From positions 1 to 23,597 of the forward strand of contig CAUCQW010000031.1 in the NCBI GenBank assembly GCA_958445065.1: a stretch of 23,597 nt of DNA, given 5' to 3'. This DNA comes from an uncultured Collinsella sp. GTDB taxonomy: Bacteria; Actinomycetota; Coriobacteriia; Coriobacteriales; Coriobacteriaceae. Made by a program: the position numbers and the translations under genes. The notes below the pieces were generated by a model. That model was not told the origin of the DNA, ran no database searches, and was given only the letters and a program-made list of their open reading frames with translations. Position 1 is the first letter of the stretch. The number at the start of each line of letters is the position of its first letter. Positions 8,001 through 16,244 of the stretch are shown here, one piece after another.

Positions 8001-8046
8001 AAGATTACCGCTATCGTTTTTCGCAATCTGAAAATCGGTAGAATCG
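8001..8046 (+). promoter_or_regulatory. Putative promoter/operator region of alpha-glucoside cassette 1
   Basis: The 236-bp gap before the hydrolase gene holds GATTACCG (8003-8010) and CGGTA (8036-8040), an inverted TACCG/CGGTA pair, with TAGAAT at about 8039-8044 as a possible -10 box after a T-rich -35 region. GATTACCG also occurs at 15298-15305 upstream of cassette 2. An RpiR-type operator is plausible but the half-sites are short. Confidence 0.3.
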
Positions 8047-8101
8047 CAGGTAAAGCTTTCGTAGTCTGAAGTGGTCAATCCACACGAAAGGGGTTTACCA
8101 C

Positions 8102-9427
8102 ATGGACAAGAAAGCAGTTGTAATCGCCGGGGCCGGCAGCACCCACACTCCCGGCATCATCCAGAGCCTATTGCAGAAGAAAAACGAATTGCCGCTGCGC
8201 AAACTCGCCCTGTACGACATCGACGAGAAGCGCATGCATCTCGTCTACGACATCATGAAGCAGTTCATCGAGCAGGAAGCTCCTGACATTGAAGTTGTCG
8301 TGACGACCGATCCCGAAAAGGCATTCACCGATGTCGACTTCGTCTTCGCACAAATCCGCCAGGGTGGCCTTCAGATGCGTCGCCAGGACGAGCGCATCCC
8401 TCTCAAGTACGGTTGTGTAGGACAGGAAACCTGCGGCGCCGGCGGTTCGATCTCCTATGGCATCAGGTCCATCCCCGGCGTCTTCGACCTCGTACGCTAC
8501 GCCAAGAAATACAGTCCAGACGCCTGGATCCTCAACTATTCCAACCCCGCCGCAGTTGTCGCCGAGGCCACACGTCGCGAGTTTAACAACGACCATATCC
8601 TTAACATCTGCGATATGCCCACGGCTATCTTGCTCTCGTACTCTAAGATGCTCGGACTTCCCAGCTGGCGCGATATCGACCCCATGTATTTTGGACTCAA
8701 TCACTTTGGCTGGTTTACCAAAATCTACGACAAGCAGGGACGCGATCGTCTGCCGGAGCTCCGTCAGATGATTCTCGAGCACGGCATGGCCGTGAGCGAC
8801 AAGCATCACAAGGACAAGGACTGGATGCACACCTGGGGTCAATACGTCAAGATTGTGAAGGACTATCCCGAGTATCTGCCCAACAGCTACCTGCAGTACT
8901 ACCTGTACTCCAAAGACATGGCAGATGACATGGACCCCAACTGGACGCGCGCCGACAACGTCATCAACGGACGCGAGAAGGAGATGTTTGCCGAGCACGA
9001 CAAGTACCTGGCAGATCCCGCCAATTACAAGAGCCCCGTACAGAGCTTCACGGTCTTTGGCGACTTTATCGTCGACGCAGCCGCCTCTATCGCCTACAAC
9101 AAGTGCGAACGTTATCTCGTAATCGTCGAGAATAACGGCGCCATCCCCAATCTGCCCGATGACGCCATGGTCGAGGTCCCCGCCTACCTGCGCTCTTGGG
9201 GCCCCGAACCCATCAGCCAGCCTGCTATCCCCACCTTTTACAAGGGGCTTATCGAAGAGCAGAATGCCAGCGAGAAGCTCGCCGTCGACGCATATTACGA
9301 GCATTCCTACCAGAAGGCACTCGAAGCCATCGCGATCAACAAGACCGTCCCTTCAACTACCGTCGCGCGCCAAATCCTCGACGACCTGATCGAAGCGAAC
9401 GGCGATTATTGGCCGACCCTGTCCTAA
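8102..9427 (+). CDS. malH: 6-phospho-alpha-glucosidase, glycoside hydrolase family 4 (MalH/GlvA type)
   Basis: This 441-residue protein is a GH4 enzyme, which cleaves phosphorylated disaccharides such as maltose 6'-phosphate by a redox mechanism needing NAD+ and a divalent metal, in the cytoplasm. The N-terminal dinucleotide fold begins at VVIAGAGSTHTPG; the family signature CDMP is at 170-173 and the metal-binding histidine in GLNHFGW is H201. CDMP is the signature of the 6-phospho-alpha-glucosidase clade. Length matches MalH/GlvA exactly. The ATG at 8102 has AAAGGGG eight bases upstream. It is the first gene of a plus-strand cassette with its PTS permease 24 bp downstream and an RpiR regulator third. 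Substrates probably include maltose 6'-phosphate and related alpha-glucosides. Confidence 0.93.
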   Translation: MDKKAVVIAGAGSTHTPGIIQSLLQKKNELPLRKLALYDIDEKRMHLVYDIMKQFIEQEAPDIEVVVTTDPEKAFTDVDFVFAQIRQGGLQMRRQDERIPLKYGCVGQETCGAGGSISYGIRSIPGVFDLVRYAKKYSPDAWILNYSNPAAVVAEATRREFNNDHILNICDMPTAILLSYSKMLGLPSWRDIDPMYFGLNHFGWFTKIYDKQGRDRLPELRQMILEHGMAVSDKHHKDKDWMHTWGQYVKIVKDYPEYLPNSYLQYYLYSKDMADDMDPNWTRADNVINGREKEMFAEHDKYLADPANYKSPVQSFTVFGDFIVDAAASIAYNKCERYLVIVENNGAIPNLPDDAMVEVPAYLRSWGPEPISQPAIPTFYKGLIEEQNASEKLAVDAYYEHSYQKALEAIAINKTVPSTTVARQILDDLIEANGDYWPTLS

Positions 9428-9451
9428 CTCCCCGCGCATCGAAGGAACATC

Positions 9452-11032
9452 ATGAAAGAAAGCAAGCTCTACAGCGAGTTCCAGAGACTCGGCAAGGTGC
9501 TCATGGCGCCGGTCCTCCTCCTGCCCGTTTCCGGCATTTTGGTCGGTCTGGGCTCCGCCCTTTCCAATGCTAACCTCATCTCGCTCTGCCCGTTTTTGGG
9601 CACCGAGCCGATGGTGATCTTTAGCACACTCATCAAAGCAGCCGGCAACGTTATCAATGGTAACATCTCGGTTCTCTTTGCGATCTGCATTGCCTACGGT
9701 TACGCCAAGGCCGAGAAGGCGACCGCCGCACTCTCAGGCTTCATCGGCTACATGACCATGAACACGATCATGGGTCAGCTGCTTATCCTGCTGGGCACCA
9801 TCGATCCCGCCAACCTGCAGACCGGTCAGAACGCCATCCTGGGCGTAACCACACTCGACACCGGCGTATTCGGCGGCATCATCATCGGCTTGGTAGTCGC
9901 GTGGATCCACAACCGATTCTATAAGGTGCAGCTTCCGCCGGTGCTCGGCATCTTCAACGGCACACGCTGCGTCCCCGCCCTCACCGTCGTTTTCGCGAGC
10001 CTAGTGGGCGTTGCGCTCGCCTTCGTGTTCCCATTTGTGCAAACCGGCCTAAAGGCCGCCTCGACACTCATCGATTCCACCGGGGTGTTTGGCGCGTTCA
10101 TCTATGGCTTCTCCGAGCGCATGCTTCTGCCCTTCGGCCTGCATCATTTCATCTACCTGCCGTTTTTCTTCACTTCTCTGGGCGGTAGCATCCAGGTTGA
10201 CGGCCAGACCGTCGAAGGTGCTGTCAACATCTACAACGCCATGCTCAACACGCCCGGCATGATGTACGACATCGACATCTCAAAATACGTCATGAACGGC
10301 AAGGTGCTGTTCGCCATGTGCGGCCTGCCCGCGGCGGCGCTCGCCATCTACCACTGTGCCCGTCCCGAGAATAAAAAGAAGGTCGGCTCCCTCATGATCG
10401 CCGCCGTTATTCCGGCCGCCATCATGGGCATAACCGAACCGCTCGAGTACTCCTTCCTCTTTGTAGCGCCCGTACTCTATGTGGTCCACGCCCTGCTGTG
10501 CGGCATCGCGTATGTACTCACCTACCTGGTACAGTTCAATGTGCCCGGGCCTTCCGCCTTCGGCGGACCGCTCCTCTCGTGGATCTTCAACGGCATCATG
10601 AACGCCGACAAAGGCTCCAACTGGTTCTGGCTTATTCCGCTCGGCATCGCTTACTTCGGGATCTATTACGTGCTGTTCCGCGCCTTTATCAAGAAATTTG
10701 ACCTCAAAACCCCGGGCCGCGAGGATGATGACACGCAGGCAGCGGATGACACGTCGGCAATCGACTCCAAAGCACCTGTCCAGGTAAGCGAGCTCATCCC
10801 ACAGATCGTGGAAGCCGTGGGCGGCGCCGATAACATCTCGGGTGTCAACGCCTGCTTCACTCGCCTGAGGCTCAGCCTCAAAGACACCGCCCTAGTCAAG
10901 GACGATAGCGTCTTCACCAAAGACCTCGGCGCCAGCGCCATCGTGCACGTTGGCGGCGGTGTTCAGATCGTTTACGGCAATAAAGCTTCTGTCTACAAAG
11001 TCGAAATGAGAGAATACTTGGGCATGGAATAA
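9452..11032 (+). CDS. PTS alpha-glucoside/maltose-type EIICB permease, cassette 1
   Basis: This 526-residue membrane protein imports and phosphorylates a sugar. The EIIC domain (about 1-430) is of the glucose/maltose superfamily, with FGLHHFIYLPFFF and the sugar-site motif GITEPLEYSF (about 327-335). A linker rich in Asp joins it to a C-terminal EIIB domain whose phosphorylated cysteine is C468 in NACFTRLRL. No EIIA domain is present, so a glucose-type EIIA from elsewhere must donate phosphate. GAAGGA lies just upstream of the ATG at 9452. It is co-directional with, and 24 bp from, the GH4 hydrolase, which should cleave its product. It is a clear paralogue of the permease at 12103-13665. Confidence 0.94.
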   Translation: MKESKLYSEFQRLGKVLMAPVLLLPVSGILVGLGSALSNANLISLCPFLGTEPMVIFSTLIKAAGNVINGNISVLFAICIAYGYAKAEKATAALSGFIGYMTMNTIMGQLLILLGTIDPANLQTGQNAILGVTTLDTGVFGGIIIGLVVAWIHNRFYKVQLPPVLGIFNGTRCVPALTVVFASLVGVALAFVFPFVQTGLKAASTLIDSTGVFGAFIYGFSERMLLPFGLHHFIYLPFFFTSLGGSIQVDGQTVEGAVNIYNAMLNTPGMMYDIDISKYVMNGKVLFAMCGLPAAALAIYHCARPENKKKVGSLMIAAVIPAAIMGITEPLEYSFLFVAPVLYVVHALLCGIAYVLTYLVQFNVPGPSAFGGPLLSWIFNGIMNADKGSNWFWLIPLGIAYFGIYYVLFRAFIKKFDLKTPGREDDDTQAADDTSAIDSKAPVQVSELIPQIVEAVGGADNISGVNACFTRLRLSLKDTALVKDDSVFTKDLGASAIVHVGGGVQIVYGNKASVYKVEMREYLGME

Positions 11033-11054
11033 ATCCGTCCCATAGCTTCACCAC

Positions 11055-11090
11055 AATGCTCCGGAGATGGCATATCCGCTCCGGGGCATT
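11055..11090 (+). terminator. Hairpin between EIICB and RpiR genes of cassette 1
   Basis: AATGCTCCGGAG (11055-11066) pairs with CTCCGGGGCATT (11079-11090), the single non-Watson-Crick pair being U-G in the plus-strand RNA, followed by ATTGTTTGG. It is a plausible partial terminator or attenuator that would lower rpiR expression relative to the permease. Confidence 0.6.
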
Positions 11091-11109
11091 ATTGTTTGGA
11101 GTGATTTGA

Positions 11110-11910
11110 ATGTCGATGTACGAGGTCTATTCGAACCTCAGGTCTTGTATTGAAGACGTCGAGAAGGGCGGCAGCCTTGACGCCCACATCGCACTCTACG
11201 CCCTTTCCCATCACGACGAGGTCCCAGAGCTCTCAATAGAAGAACTTGCCCGCGCGTGCAATACATCGCCCGCGACCATCTCACGCTTCTGCAGGCGCGT
11301 AAACGGCTCGAGCTTTCGATCGTTCAAAGAGCAAGTTGACGACTTCAACGCTTGGCTCCAGCGTGAGACAACCGAGGCAAGGGCTCATAAGCAAATCGAT
11401 ATACCCTGGTATTTCGATATCGTAGAGACCTCTTTGCTTGAAACAAAACGCCTGCTCACTGAGGATCGACTCGAGCAGGCCGTTGACTGGCTTCTCGATG
11501 CGCAAAATGTCTACGTATACGGAAGCTCATTCTCCAATCTCGCCGCCCGCTCACTCTGCGAAAAGCTGAGCCGCGTAAACCGACTGTGCTTCTCGTTTGG
11601 CTCCGTCAAGGGACAGGAGACGTCACTCTGTCTGCTCCAACCCGACGATCTAACCATCTTTGTATCGTTCTCAGGAAAGACGAGCTATATCTTCAATCTT
11701 TACGTTGAGGCCAAGCGGCGAGGTTGCCGCGTTATTTGGATATCGAGCAACATGGCATTCGATAACAACGGGGCGCGTGAGCTCTTGCTACCCGTGAGCA
11801 CGGAGTCACTCAGCGAGTACTCGACCGCCTTGGTTGAGGGCATGAGCCTACAAAGCGCGGTTAACGCTCTATATATCAGCTGTGCAAATCGACTTCGGGC
11901 GCAGCGCTAG
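11110..11910 (+). CDS. RpiR/MurR family transcriptional regulator, cassette 1
   Basis: This 266-residue protein has an N-terminal RpiR helix-turn-helix (LSIEELARACNTSPATISRFCRRVNGSSFRSFK, about 40-75) and a C-terminal SIS sugar-phosphate-binding domain (NVYVYGSSFSNLAARSLCEKL, then TIFVSFSGKT and CRVIWISSN). Such proteins repress or activate sugar operons in response to a phosphosugar. The ATG at 11110 follows TTTGGAGTG. It lies 77 bp beyond the permease on the same strand, after a hairpin, so it is probably the last gene of the cassette and may autoregulate it. It is only distantly similar to the second RpiR protein at 15372-16121. Confidence 0.92.
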   Translation: MSMYEVYSNLRSCIEDVEKGGSLDAHIALYALSHHDEVPELSIEELARACNTSPATISRFCRRVNGSSFRSFKEQVDDFNAWLQRETTEARAHKQIDIPWYFDIVETSLLETKRLLTEDRLEQAVDWLLDAQNVYVYGSSFSNLAARSLCEKLSRVNRLCFSFGSVKGQETSLCLLQPDDLTIFVSFSGKTSYIFNLYVEAKRRGCRVIWISSNMAFDNNGARELLLPVSTESLSEYSTALVEGMSLQSAVNALYISCANRLRAQR

Positions 11911-12035
11911 CCGCAAACATGCTAGAACTGAAAAGAACGCACCTCACCGTCGCAAGGCGTCCGAATACACGATAGGCAGTGCCAAAAGAGAGCAGCGAGC
12001 ACGTCATGTACTTGCCCATTCGCCCCAAAACAGCA

Positions 12036-12073
12036 CAGGTCGGCGCCCGATTGAAAAATCGGACGCCGACCTG
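12036..12073 (-). terminator. Terminator between the two convergent cassettes
   Basis: A 16-bp stem (12036-12051 with 12058-12073) has one imperfect position, which is C-A in plus-strand RNA but a tolerated U-G in minus-strand RNA, followed on the minus strand by TGCTGTTTTG. This asymmetry suggests it mainly ends the minus-strand hydrolase-permease transcript while also shielding against plus-strand readthrough from rpiR. Confidence 0.75.
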
Positions 12074-12102
12074 CATTAATCTTGATCGTGTGGTTGAGTC
12101 GT

Positions 12103-13665
12103 TTACTCCATACCCAGCAGCTCGCGCATCTGAGTTGCGTAGTTAGATGCCATGTTGCCGTAGACAATCTGCACGCCGCCGTTGACATGCACGATGCCAC
12201 GCGCTTCGAGCTTTTCGGTAAACTCGGCGTCATCAACCACCTTGTCACAGTCATTGAGCTGGATGCGCAGACGGGTGAAACAGGCCTCGACAGACTTAAT
12301 ATTGTTGTCGCCGCCCACTGCCTCAACGATGGCAGGAATGAGGTCGCTGATCACGGTCTTGGGAGCCTTTTCGGCCTCGTCGTCGGACTCTTCCTCGCGG
12401 CCAGGGGTCTTAAGGTCCTTCTTAAGAATGATGAACTTGAAGACGAAGTAGTACACCACGAAGTAGATGGGGCCAAGGAACAGGATAACCTGCCAGTTGG
12501 AGCCCTTGGCTGCACCCATAATGCCGTTAAAGATCAACGACAAGAGCGGGCCACCGAAGGACGCGGAGCCAGCCACGTTGAACTGCAGGACATAGGTCAG
12601 CGCATAGGCAAGACCAGCCATGAGAGCGTGGAACACGTAGAGGATGGGCGCGATAAACAGGAAGGAATACTCGAGCGGCTCGGTAATGCCGGAGAGGATG
12701 CAAGGCACCACGATGGCGATCATGAGCGCTGCGGTCTTCTTCTTGTTCTTGGGAAGCGCCGTCTTGTAGAAGGCGAGTGCAGCGCCGGGCAGGCCGAACA
12801 TGGCGAAGATAACCTTGCCGTTCATGACAAAACGGCTGACCTCGATGTTAAACGGCGTGCTGGGAGAGCCCAGGATCGCATTGTAGATATTGATAGCGCC
12901 CTGAACGGTCTGGCCGTCGATGGTCTCGACGCCACCGAGCGACGTGAAGAAGAACGGCAAATAGACAAAGTGATGCAGGCCAAAAGGCAGGAGCATGCGC
13001 TCGCCGGCGCCGTAGACAAATGCACCAAAGGCACCCGTAGTCTTGATGAACTCGGACAGCGCGCCGAGAGCGTTCTGAATAAACGGGAAAACAAAGGACA
13101 TGACCAATGCGAGGATGCTGCATGAGAGCAGCGTCACCGCCGGGATAAAGCGCGTACCGTTGAAGATGGAGAACACGGCAGGCAGCTCAATCTTGTAGTA
13201 ACGGTTATGCAACCATGCGACGATTGCACCCACCAGAAGACCGCCGATAACACCAGTGTCGAGCGTGGTGATGCCGAGGATCGTGCTCTGGCCCGTCGTA
13301 AGATTCGCGGGATCGATAACGCCAGTCGCCGTAAGGAACGTGCCCATCACGGAATTCATGCACATGTAGCCCAAAAAGCCACAAAGCGCCGCGGTAGCCT
13401 TCTCGGACTTGGCGAAGCCATAGGCGAGACAAATCGAGAAGATAACCGGGATGTTGTTCATAACGATGCTGGCAGCGGCCTTGAGAATCGAAAAGAAGAT
13501 CGCAAAGCCCGGAGCAGCAAGCCAGGGAACAGCTGCCGTAAGGGTGGGGCTGGTAAAGGCATTGCCAAAGCCCTGAAGGATGCCGGCGATTGGCAGGATC
13601 AAGACAGGCGTCATGAGGACTTTGCCCAGGCGCTGGAACTTTGCCAGCAGCTCATCTTTGTTCAT
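12103..13665 (-). CDS. PTS alpha-glucoside/maltose-type EIICB permease, cassette 2
   Basis: This 520-residue paralogue of the cassette 1 permease has the same EIIC-EIIB order: FGLHHFVYLPFFF and GITEPLEYSF in EIIC, an acidic linker, and the EIIB phosphocysteine in EACFTRLRIQL. It should take up and phosphorylate an alpha-glucoside-type disaccharide, again with EIIA supplied in trans. The ATG at 13665 is preceded by AGAGGGG. It follows its GH4 partner by 82 bp containing a stem-loop, so the two genes form one minus-strand operon. By eye about half or more of the residues match the other permease, pointing to an old duplication or separate acquisition of related cassettes. Confidence 0.94.
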   Translation of the reverse strand: MNKDELLAKFQRLGKVLMTPVLILPIAGILQGFGNAFTSPTLTAAVPWLAAPGFAIFFSILKAAASIVMNNIPVIFSICLAYGFAKSEKATAALCGFLGYMCMNSVMGTFLTATGVIDPANLTTGQSTILGITTLDTGVIGGLLVGAIVAWLHNRYYKIELPAVFSIFNGTRFIPAVTLLSCSILALVMSFVFPFIQNALGALSEFIKTTGAFGAFVYGAGERMLLPFGLHHFVYLPFFFTSLGGVETIDGQTVQGAINIYNAILGSPSTPFNIEVSRFVMNGKVIFAMFGLPGAALAFYKTALPKNKKKTAALMIAIVVPCILSGITEPLEYSFLFIAPILYVFHALMAGLAYALTYVLQFNVAGSASFGGPLLSLIFNGIMGAAKGSNWQVILFLGPIYFVVYYFVFKFIILKKDLKTPGREEESDDEAEKAPKTVISDLIPAIVEAVGGDNNIKSVEACFTRLRIQLNDCDKVVDDAEFTEKLEARGIVHVNGGVQIVYGNMASNYATQMRELLGME

Positions 13666-13687
13666 GGGATACCCCTCTTAAAGAAAC

Positions 13688-13718
13688 GGGGCGCGCGGCT
13701 CTACAATCCACACGCCCC
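13688..13718 (-). other. Intercistronic stem-loop between GH4 and PTS genes of cassette 2
   Basis: GGGGCGCGCGG (13688-13698) and CCACACGCCCC (13708-13718) form an 11-bp stem in the minus-strand RNA, with two G-U pairs and a 9-nt loop. There is no U tract. It probably adjusts the ratio of hydrolase to permease mRNA by protecting a processed end. Confidence 0.5.
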
Positions 13719-13747
13719 ATAACAGTTATCAAGCGATATGGAACTAG

Positions 13748-15073
13748 TTACTTAAGCTCCGGCCAATAATCCTTGTTCGCCTCGATGAGCTTGTCGAGCA
13801 CCTTACGAGCCTTCTTGGCGTCACCGACCAGACGATTAAGCGTGAGTGCCTGCAAAGCCTTCTCGTAGGAACCCTCCATCCAAGCCTCAACAGTCAGGCG
13901 CTCATAGGCGTACTGGTTCTCCATAAGGCCGCGATAGAAGGTGCCGATTTTGCCAACAGCATAGGGCTGCGGGCCATTGGCGCCCACGCTTGCCGCGACC
14001 TCGACCATGGCGTCATCGGGCATCCCCTCGATAATGCCGTTGTTGGGCACGATGACAATGAAGGTCTTGTTGGTGTTGCGATAAATGGCCGAGGTGATTT
14101 CCACGATCATATCGCCATGAGCGTCGTTTTGCACAACCGAGGAGTTCTTTGCGGTGCCGACTTTGGCAACACGCTCGCACTCGGCGAACACGCGCTTCTC
14201 ACGGCCGTTGATAACCTCATCGGAGCGAGTGTAGTCGGGGTCGAGGTGAGCGACCTTGTACTCGGGATACAGATAGTACTGCAGATAAGTGTTGGGCAGA
14301 TAGTCGGGGAAGTCCTCGAGCATGTCCTTGACCATGGCGTAGGTATCAAGCCAGGACTGGTCACGCTGCTCGGCATCGGCAGGAAGGAAGCCGTTCTTCT
14401 CCGTGTACTCCTTAATCTGCGGGACGAGGTCATGACCCTCTTCATCGTAGATGTGCTTGAACCAACCGAAGTGATTGAGGCCGAAGTACACGGGCTCCGT
14501 CTTGCTCATATCGCGACCGAGCAGGCGACCGTAAGAGCGCATGAGGTTGACGGGCTGGTCGCAGATGTTGAGGACGCGATGCTCATCGGGCAGGACGCGC
14601 TCGAGACCATATGCCACAATAGCAGCCGGGTTGGTGTAGTTGATAATCCACGCCTCCGGGCTATGAGCGCGAACGTCGTTGACGATCTCAACCATGTCAT
14701 GCATGGAGCGCATACCGTAAGCCATGCCGCCAGGGCCCACCGTTTCCTGGCCGATGATTCCCATATGCAGCGGAATCTTCTCGTCCTTGCTACGCATCTC
14801 GTAGCCGCCGGTACGAATCTGGCAGAGCACAAAGTCGACGTCGGTGTAAGCCTCGTCCTTATCGGTGGTGTAACCAAACTCCACACCGGGCTCCTCCTCG
14901 GCGAAGAGGATCTTGCCAAACTCGCCAATCGGACGCTGACGCTCGGCATCGATGTCATAGAGCATCACGCGGTTCAGCGGCAGAATGTCCATGTGCTTGG
15001 TCAGGGCTTTAAGAATGCCAGGGCACCACGTGGAGCCGCCGCCAACGATCACAATATTGAGCTTATCCTTCAT
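13748..15073 (-). CDS. Glycoside hydrolase family 4, 6-phospho-glucosidase-like, CDQP variant
   Basis: This 441-residue GH4 protein is a second NAD+- and metal-dependent phospho-glycosidase. The dinucleotide-binding start is IVIVGGGSTWCPG, the signature cysteine motif is CDQP (171-174), and the metal histidine lies in GLNHFGW (H201). Overall it aligns end to end with the MalH-like protein at 8102-9427, but it has Gln where the alpha-glucosidase clade usually has Met. It is probably a 6-phospho-alpha-glucosidase with altered specificity; a different phosphorylated disaccharide is possible. The ATG at 15073 has GGAGGG seven bases upstream. It heads a minus-strand operon with the EIICB permease and is divergent from an RpiR gene. 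Confidence 0.9.
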   Translation of the reverse strand: MKDKLNIVIVGGGSTWCPGILKALTKHMDILPLNRVMLYDIDAERQRPIGEFGKILFAEEEPGVEFGYTTDKDEAYTDVDFVLCQIRTGGYEMRSKDEKIPLHMGIIGQETVGPGGMAYGMRSMHDMVEIVNDVRAHSPEAWIINYTNPAAIVAYGLERVLPDEHRVLNICDQPVNLMRSYGRLLGRDMSKTEPVYFGLNHFGWFKHIYDEEGHDLVPQIKEYTEKNGFLPADAEQRDQSWLDTYAMVKDMLEDFPDYLPNTYLQYYLYPEYKVAHLDPDYTRSDEVINGREKRVFAECERVAKVGTAKNSSVVQNDAHGDMIVEITSAIYRNTNKTFIVIVPNNGIIEGMPDDAMVEVAASVGANGPQPYAVGKIGTFYRGLMENQYAYERLTVEAWMEGSYEKALQALTLNRLVGDAKKARKVLDKLIEANKDYWPELK

Positions 15074-15371
15074 GTTCCGTCCCTCCAGGGTTGGCTGATC
15101 GGTGTTCTCGAAGACCTTGGGCTCCGCGGTTGTCCTCGGCTTGCTTCGTTTCGATTGATATTTTGCGACTTGAGCTCATTTGCAAGCCCCTGCGCAGGTC
15201 AATGCGAAACGGGGACACATGATTTCGTTCACGACACAGATATGTGTAGTCCGACACGTACGTTTGCCCAGTTCATGGGTAATAGACAATCTTGACCGAT
15301 TACCGATTTCTCACCTGGCTACACAAAGCGGTACCATATGTACGGCGAGGTGCGAGGGGCTGAAACATCTT
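15074..15371. promoter_or_regulatory. Divergent intergenic region controlling cassette 2
   Basis: These 298 bp separate the hydrolase start from the RpiR start and must hold both promoters. Visible sites are the palindrome ACGTACGT (about 15256-15263), GATTACCG (15298-15305, shared with cassette 1), CGGTA (15329-15333) within GGTACC, and a CGAAA/TTTCG pair near 15201-15228. An ORF could be read through from 15180, but it lacks a ribosome binding site and family similarity before 15372, so I treat it as non-coding. Confidence 0.45.
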
Positions 15372-16121
15372 ATGAAAGATCAAGAATCTTTTTATGATCA
15401 TGTGCGAGCTGGCGAGAGCAAGCTCAACGATCTCGAAAGCGAGATCATGCGCTACATCATCGAGCTGCGTGACGATATTGACGATGTCACGCTTAAGAGC
15501 GTTGCTGAACGGTTCTTTGTCGCTCCCAACACGATCGTAAGGCTTGCCCATAAGCTTGGCTTCTCGGGGTTTACGGAGCTCAAACAATCGTATTCCGCCT
15601 CGCTCGACCGCAATCGATTCACTATCGAGACACTTCCGCTCGACACCCAGCTCGTACAAACCAAAGACCTGCTTAACGACCGGGTCATCGACTCGGTCGT
15701 GAGACTTATCCAGGACGCCTCGCATATCGTGTTCTTCTGCTCGGGCTTTTCGAAATACCCGTGCCTCGAGATGGCTGAAAAGCTCAAAATAATGGGCAAG
15801 AATACCGATACGCTCAGTGAACGCCACGTCATGAGGCACTACGCAGAACTGCTTGGCAAAAACGACCTGGTCTTCAGCGTTTCCGTAAGCGGCGAGACGC
15901 AGGTGTCTATTGACGCTACGTCGATAGCCAAAACGCGCGGATGCAAGGTCGTCACACTCACCGGCTTTTCTCGAAATTCTCTCTCGAAACTAGCCGACTA
16001 CCCTATCTACACCGTGCAAAAAGAAATCCGCTTGGGCAGCATGGACCTCGACAGTCGATTAATGTTCTATTACGTTTTCGAATTGATATTTGAGCGCTAT
16101 TTCAAACTGGCCAGGAAATAA
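15372..16121 (+). CDS. RpiR/MurR family transcriptional regulator, cassette 2
   Basis: This 249-residue regulator has an N-terminal HTH (VTLKSVAERFFVAPNTIVRLAHKLGFSGFTELK, about 36-70) and a C-terminal SIS domain (HIVFFCSGFSKYPCLEMAEKL, LVFSVSVSGET, CKVVTLTGF). It is expected to bind the divergent region upstream and control the hydrolase-permease operon in response to a sugar phosphate. The ATG at 15372 is preferred over upstream starts because the family-like sequence begins there, with AGGGG 12 bases upstream, a rather long spacing. A truncated phosphatase gene starts 60 bp after its stop. Confidence 0.9.
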   Translation: MKDQESFYDHVRAGESKLNDLESEIMRYIIELRDDIDDVTLKSVAERFFVAPNTIVRLAHKLGFSGFTELKQSYSASLDRNRFTIETLPLDTQLVQTKDLLNDRVIDSVVRLIQDASHIVFFCSGFSKYPCLEMAEKLKIMGKNTDTLSERHVMRHYAELLGKNDLVFSVSVSGETQVSIDATSIAKTRGCKVVTLTGFSRNSLSKLADYPIYTVQKEIRLGSMDLDSRLMFYYVFELIFERYFKLARK

Positions 16122-16181
16122 AACTCTGTATGTGCCCGGCTTCGACTCTTTAGCAGCCTCCTATATGAAAGGTATCGTTCT

Positions 16182-16244
16182 ATGCAACGCGTACTGTTTA
16201 TCTGTCATGGGAACATCTGCAGATTCAGAAAAATGCCTAGCTAG
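16182..16244 (+). pseudogene. 5' fragment of low-molecular-weight protein tyrosine phosphatase gene
   Basis: The reading frame begins MQRVLFICHGNICR, an unmistakable start of the LMW-PTP/arsenate-reductase fold: first beta strand plus the CX5R phosphate-binding loop. After the loop arginine, where the family has Ser-Pro-Met-Ala, the sequence changes to FRKMPS and a stop at 16242-16244. AAAGG precedes the ATG. The remaining 130 or so residues are absent from the window. The break at about 16223 is a sharp junction between chromosomal and unrelated DNA and so marks an insertion or deletion end point. The 20-residue product could not be an enzyme. Confidence 0.85.

Noticed and set aside
15180..15371. 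64-residue N-terminal extension of the second RpiR regulator
   Set aside because: The extension has no similarity to the family and spans the expected divergent promoter region; the ATG at 15372 gives the normal RpiR length.
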